A stretch of DNA of 64,000 bases. It comes from Bacillota bacterium (GTDB lineage Bacteria; Bacillota; Clostridia; Oscillospirales; Ruminococcaceae). The notes below the pieces were generated by a model. It was not told the origin of the DNA and did no database searches. It saw only the letters and a list, made by a program, of their open reading frames with translations. Position numbers and translations under genes: made by a program. Each line of letters starts with the position of its first letter. Positions within the stretch are counted from its first letter, which is position 1. The stretch covers positions 1-64,000 of the forward strand of contig JAEZYS010000018.1 of assembly GCA_023418925.1 (NCBI GenBank), in the 5' to 3' direction. Below, one piece after another: positions 62,832 to 64,000 of this stretch.

Positions 62832-63419
62832 ATGGCTGTCAATCTTACAAAAGGTCAGAAAATAAGTCTGACTAAGGAGAACTCGGGTCTCAAGAATATT
62901 ATAGTAGGTCTTGGCTGGGATGAGGCAAAGGCAAAATTCAGCCTTTTTAAAAAGCCTGAACCTATAGATTGTGATGCATCTGCAATCATGTGCAAGCAGG
63001 GCGGCAAGTTCTTCGGCAAGGAGGATCTTGTCTATTTCGGAAAATTAAGACATAAAAGCGGAAGTGTAATCCACAAGGGCGACAATCTTACAGGTGCAGG
63101 TGACGGCGACGATGAACAGATTGCTGTCAGCCTTGCAAATGTTCCTGCTGAATACACAAGGATTGTTTTTGTAGTAAATATTTTTGAAGCTGAAGTAAGA
63201 AAACAGAACTTCGGCATGATTGAAAATGCATTCGTACACGTTTTTGATTCAGATACAGGTAAAGAGCTTTGCAGGTATAATCTATCCGATAATTACAACG
63301 GAAAGACTTCTCTAATCTGTGCTGAACTTACTAAGAATGGTTCACAGTGGGACTTCACTGCAGTGGGTGAAGGAACTAACGATTTAAGCATACACACACT
63401 GGCTTCAAAGTACATATGA
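62832..63419 (+). CDS. TerD-family stress protein, second copy
   Basis: The 195-residue TerD-domain protein is homologous to the first copy: IVGLGWDEA, CDASAIMCKQ, HKGDNLTGAGDGDDEQIAVSL and VRKQNFGMIENAFVHV. The first acidic motif is altered (DCDASA instead of DLDSSA), and a KFSLFKKPEP segment is inserted near residue 34. These are features of the TerD subgroup near YceC/TerE-like paralogs. AAGGA is 12 bases before the ATG. Paralogs in one operon suggest a hetero-complex. Confidence 0.92.
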   Translation: MAVNLTKGQKISLTKENSGLKNIIVGLGWDEAKAKFSLFKKPEPIDCDASAIMCKQGGKFFGKEDLVYFGKLRHKSGSVIHKGDNLTGAGDGDDEQIAVSLANVPAEYTRIVFVVNIFEAEVRKQNFGMIENAFVHVFDSDTGKELCRYNLSDNYNGKTSLICAELTKNGSQWDFTAVGEGTNDLSIHTLASKYI

Positions 63420-63426
63420 TCCAGCA

Positions 63427-63458
63427 AATCGCTCCGCAGTTTTTTCTGCGGAGCGATT
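63427..63458 (+). terminator. Stem-loop after second terD
   Basis: AATCGCTCCGCAG/CTGCGGAGCGATT perfect 13-bp stem with a T6 loop, 7 bases after the stop. No T run follows, so termination is uncertain. It abuts the inverted-repeat element. Confidence 0.55.
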
Positions 63459-63459
63459 A

Positions 63460-63571
63460 AGGCAATACCACACAATACGTTTCTGTCGATTTTCAAAACA
63501 GGCTCAGTAAAGTATTTTCGCTGTTTCTCAAATCGTCGAAACGTAGCCTGTGGCTTTGTGCTGTATTGCCT
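63460..63571. mobile_element. MITE-like 112-bp inverted-repeat element
   Basis: The ends AGGCAATAC and GTATTGCCT are perfect inverted repeats. Further inside, CACAA/TTGTG, ACAGGCT/AGCCTG and ACGTTTC/GAAACGT also pair with offsets. It has no coding capacity. The layout is that of a miniature inverted-repeat element inserted between two operon genes. No clear target duplication is visible (TTA and TAA flanks), and no second copy exists in the window. Confidence 0.55.
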
Positions 63572-63600
63572 AAAAAAGAGGGACATTCTATATATAACTG

Positions 63601-63642
63601 AAAGGAGGCAATGCTCTCAATCGGGGGCATAATTAATAAATG
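63601..63642 (+). promoter_or_regulatory. Split ribosome-binding site with intervening hairpin (CitE-like gene)
   Basis: AAAGGAGG (63601-63608) lies 31 bases before the ATG. Between them ATGCTCTC/GGGGGCAT (63611-63630) forms an 8-bp stem with a 4-base loop, reducing the spacing to 11 bases. The layout and words (GGAGG, ATGCTCT, GCATAA, AATAAAT) closely match the site before rimO. Confidence 0.5.
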
Positions 63643-64000
63643 CAGACAATAAACCCATCACATATTCGGGTTCATATAGATAACAAAGCAGTTTTGCAAT
63701 ATACTCTAGGGGGGCTCCTATACACCCCTGCAATAAGGGGAAATACTGCTGAAATAATACTGAACAGAAAATATACACATCTTCATGCTCTGGCACTTTG
63801 CCTTGAGGACAGTATCCAAGAAAGTGCTGTTGAAGATGCTGAAAGGCAGCTTGAAATCACCTTTGCAGAACTTGAAAGAGCTGTTGACAACGACCAAAAG
63901 ATTGCAATGCACTTCCCCTCCCTTTTTGTAAGGGTAAGAGCACCTGAACAGATTTCACGTGTATATGACCGCATCGGTCAATCCGACCTGCTCACAGGTT
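63640..64000 (+). CDS. HpcH/HpaI aldolase/citrate lyase-like protein, 5-prime part
   Basis: The frame begins at an ATG directly after in-frame stops and stays open to the window edge (120 residues). It contains LHALALCLEDSIQESAVEDAE, which matches the CitE-type motif where a Glu-Asp pair binds Mg2+, and VRVRAPEQISRVYDRIG. CitE-like proteins are regular members of extended ter clusters, where their substrate is unknown. The remaining two thirds lie outside the window. Its start has the hairpin-split ribosome-binding site. Confidence 0.7.
   Translation, partial: MQTINPSHIRVHIDNKAVLQYTLGGLLYTPAIRGNTAEIILNRKYTHLHALALCLEDSIQESAVEDAERQLEITFAELERAVDNDQKIAMHFPSLFVRVRAPEQISRVYDRIGQSDLLTG

Noticed and set aside
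1..64000. CRISPR arrays, prophage, complete insertion sequences, rRNA
   Set aside because: No spaced direct repeats, phage or transposase genes, or rRNA sequence were seen anywhere in the window.

Overview
The window is chromosomal DNA of a low-GC, anaerobic-type Firmicute, most likely a Ruminococcus-like member of the Clostridia. Grounds for this: promoters are very AT-rich with canonical sigma-A boxes (TTGACA, 17 bp, TATAAT). Shine-Dalgarno sites are strong, GTG and TTG starts occur, and the HrcA/CIRCE heat-shock circuit is present. Phosphofructokinase is of the PPi type, the F-ATP synthase c subunit looks Na+-type, and there are no respiratory genes. The genus is an inference, not read directly. 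No phage, complete IS, CRISPR array or rRNA is present.

Layout. 0.2-6.1 kb (minus): a thioester-less alpha-2-macroglobulin-like surface protein followed by a MEMO-domain lipoprotein. 6.2-17.7 kb (minus): all seven genes converting glutamate to arginine by the acetyl-recycling route (argF, D, B, J, C, H and separately promoted argG), interleaved with a transglutaminase, a PH-like membrane protein, a small membrane protein, a GNAT enzyme and a lipoprotein. 17.7-27.7 kb (mostly minus): pentapeptide protein, flavin reductase, mnmA, HAD phosphatase, a plus-strand XRE membrane regulator, htpG with two overlapping CIRCE operators, a structured probably non-coding locus, an SPFH/NfeD pair and a dipeptidase. 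27.9-33.5 kb: rimO-pgsA (plus), a hairpin-dense intergenic stretch, PPi-PFK (minus), and an SDR-TetR operon whose promoter lies under a 40-bp perfect palindrome. 33.7-38.8 kb: hrcA-grpE-dnaK-dnaJ behind two CIRCE sites. 38.8-43.4 kb (minus): GNAT, NUDIX, typA, a tRNA-Pro/Thr/Tyr unit and an SGNH hydrolase. 43.7-50.8 kb (plus): complete atp operon I-B-E-F-H-A-G-D-C. 50.9-61 kb: HD-GYP protein, tRNA-Arg, ilvE, purB, lipoprotein, Na+/solute symporter, adenylate-forming ligase, WalJ-like MBL protein, rlmH and an EamA transporter. 61.1-64 kb (plus): a TerD-AIM24-TerD-HpcH/CitE-like stress operon that runs off the end.

How the parts work together. The arg cluster is self-sufficient from glutamate apart from carbamoyl phosphate. 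HrcA probably co-controls DnaK/GrpE/DnaJ and HtpG, because both promoters carry paired CIRCE sites. The two-carboxylate AtpE and the SSS symporter are consistent with Na+ energetics.

The least ordinary features are post-transcriptional. Three genes (rimO, the SDR gene and the CitE-like gene) place a strong Shine-Dalgarno sequence 31-50 nt from the start codon with a hairpin in between, which brings the folded spacing to 11-13 nt. argG sits behind a 36-codon leader ORF built of mini-hairpins, whose stop overlaps the argG start (ATGA). A similar mini-hairpin array fills the pgsA/pfp intergenic region.
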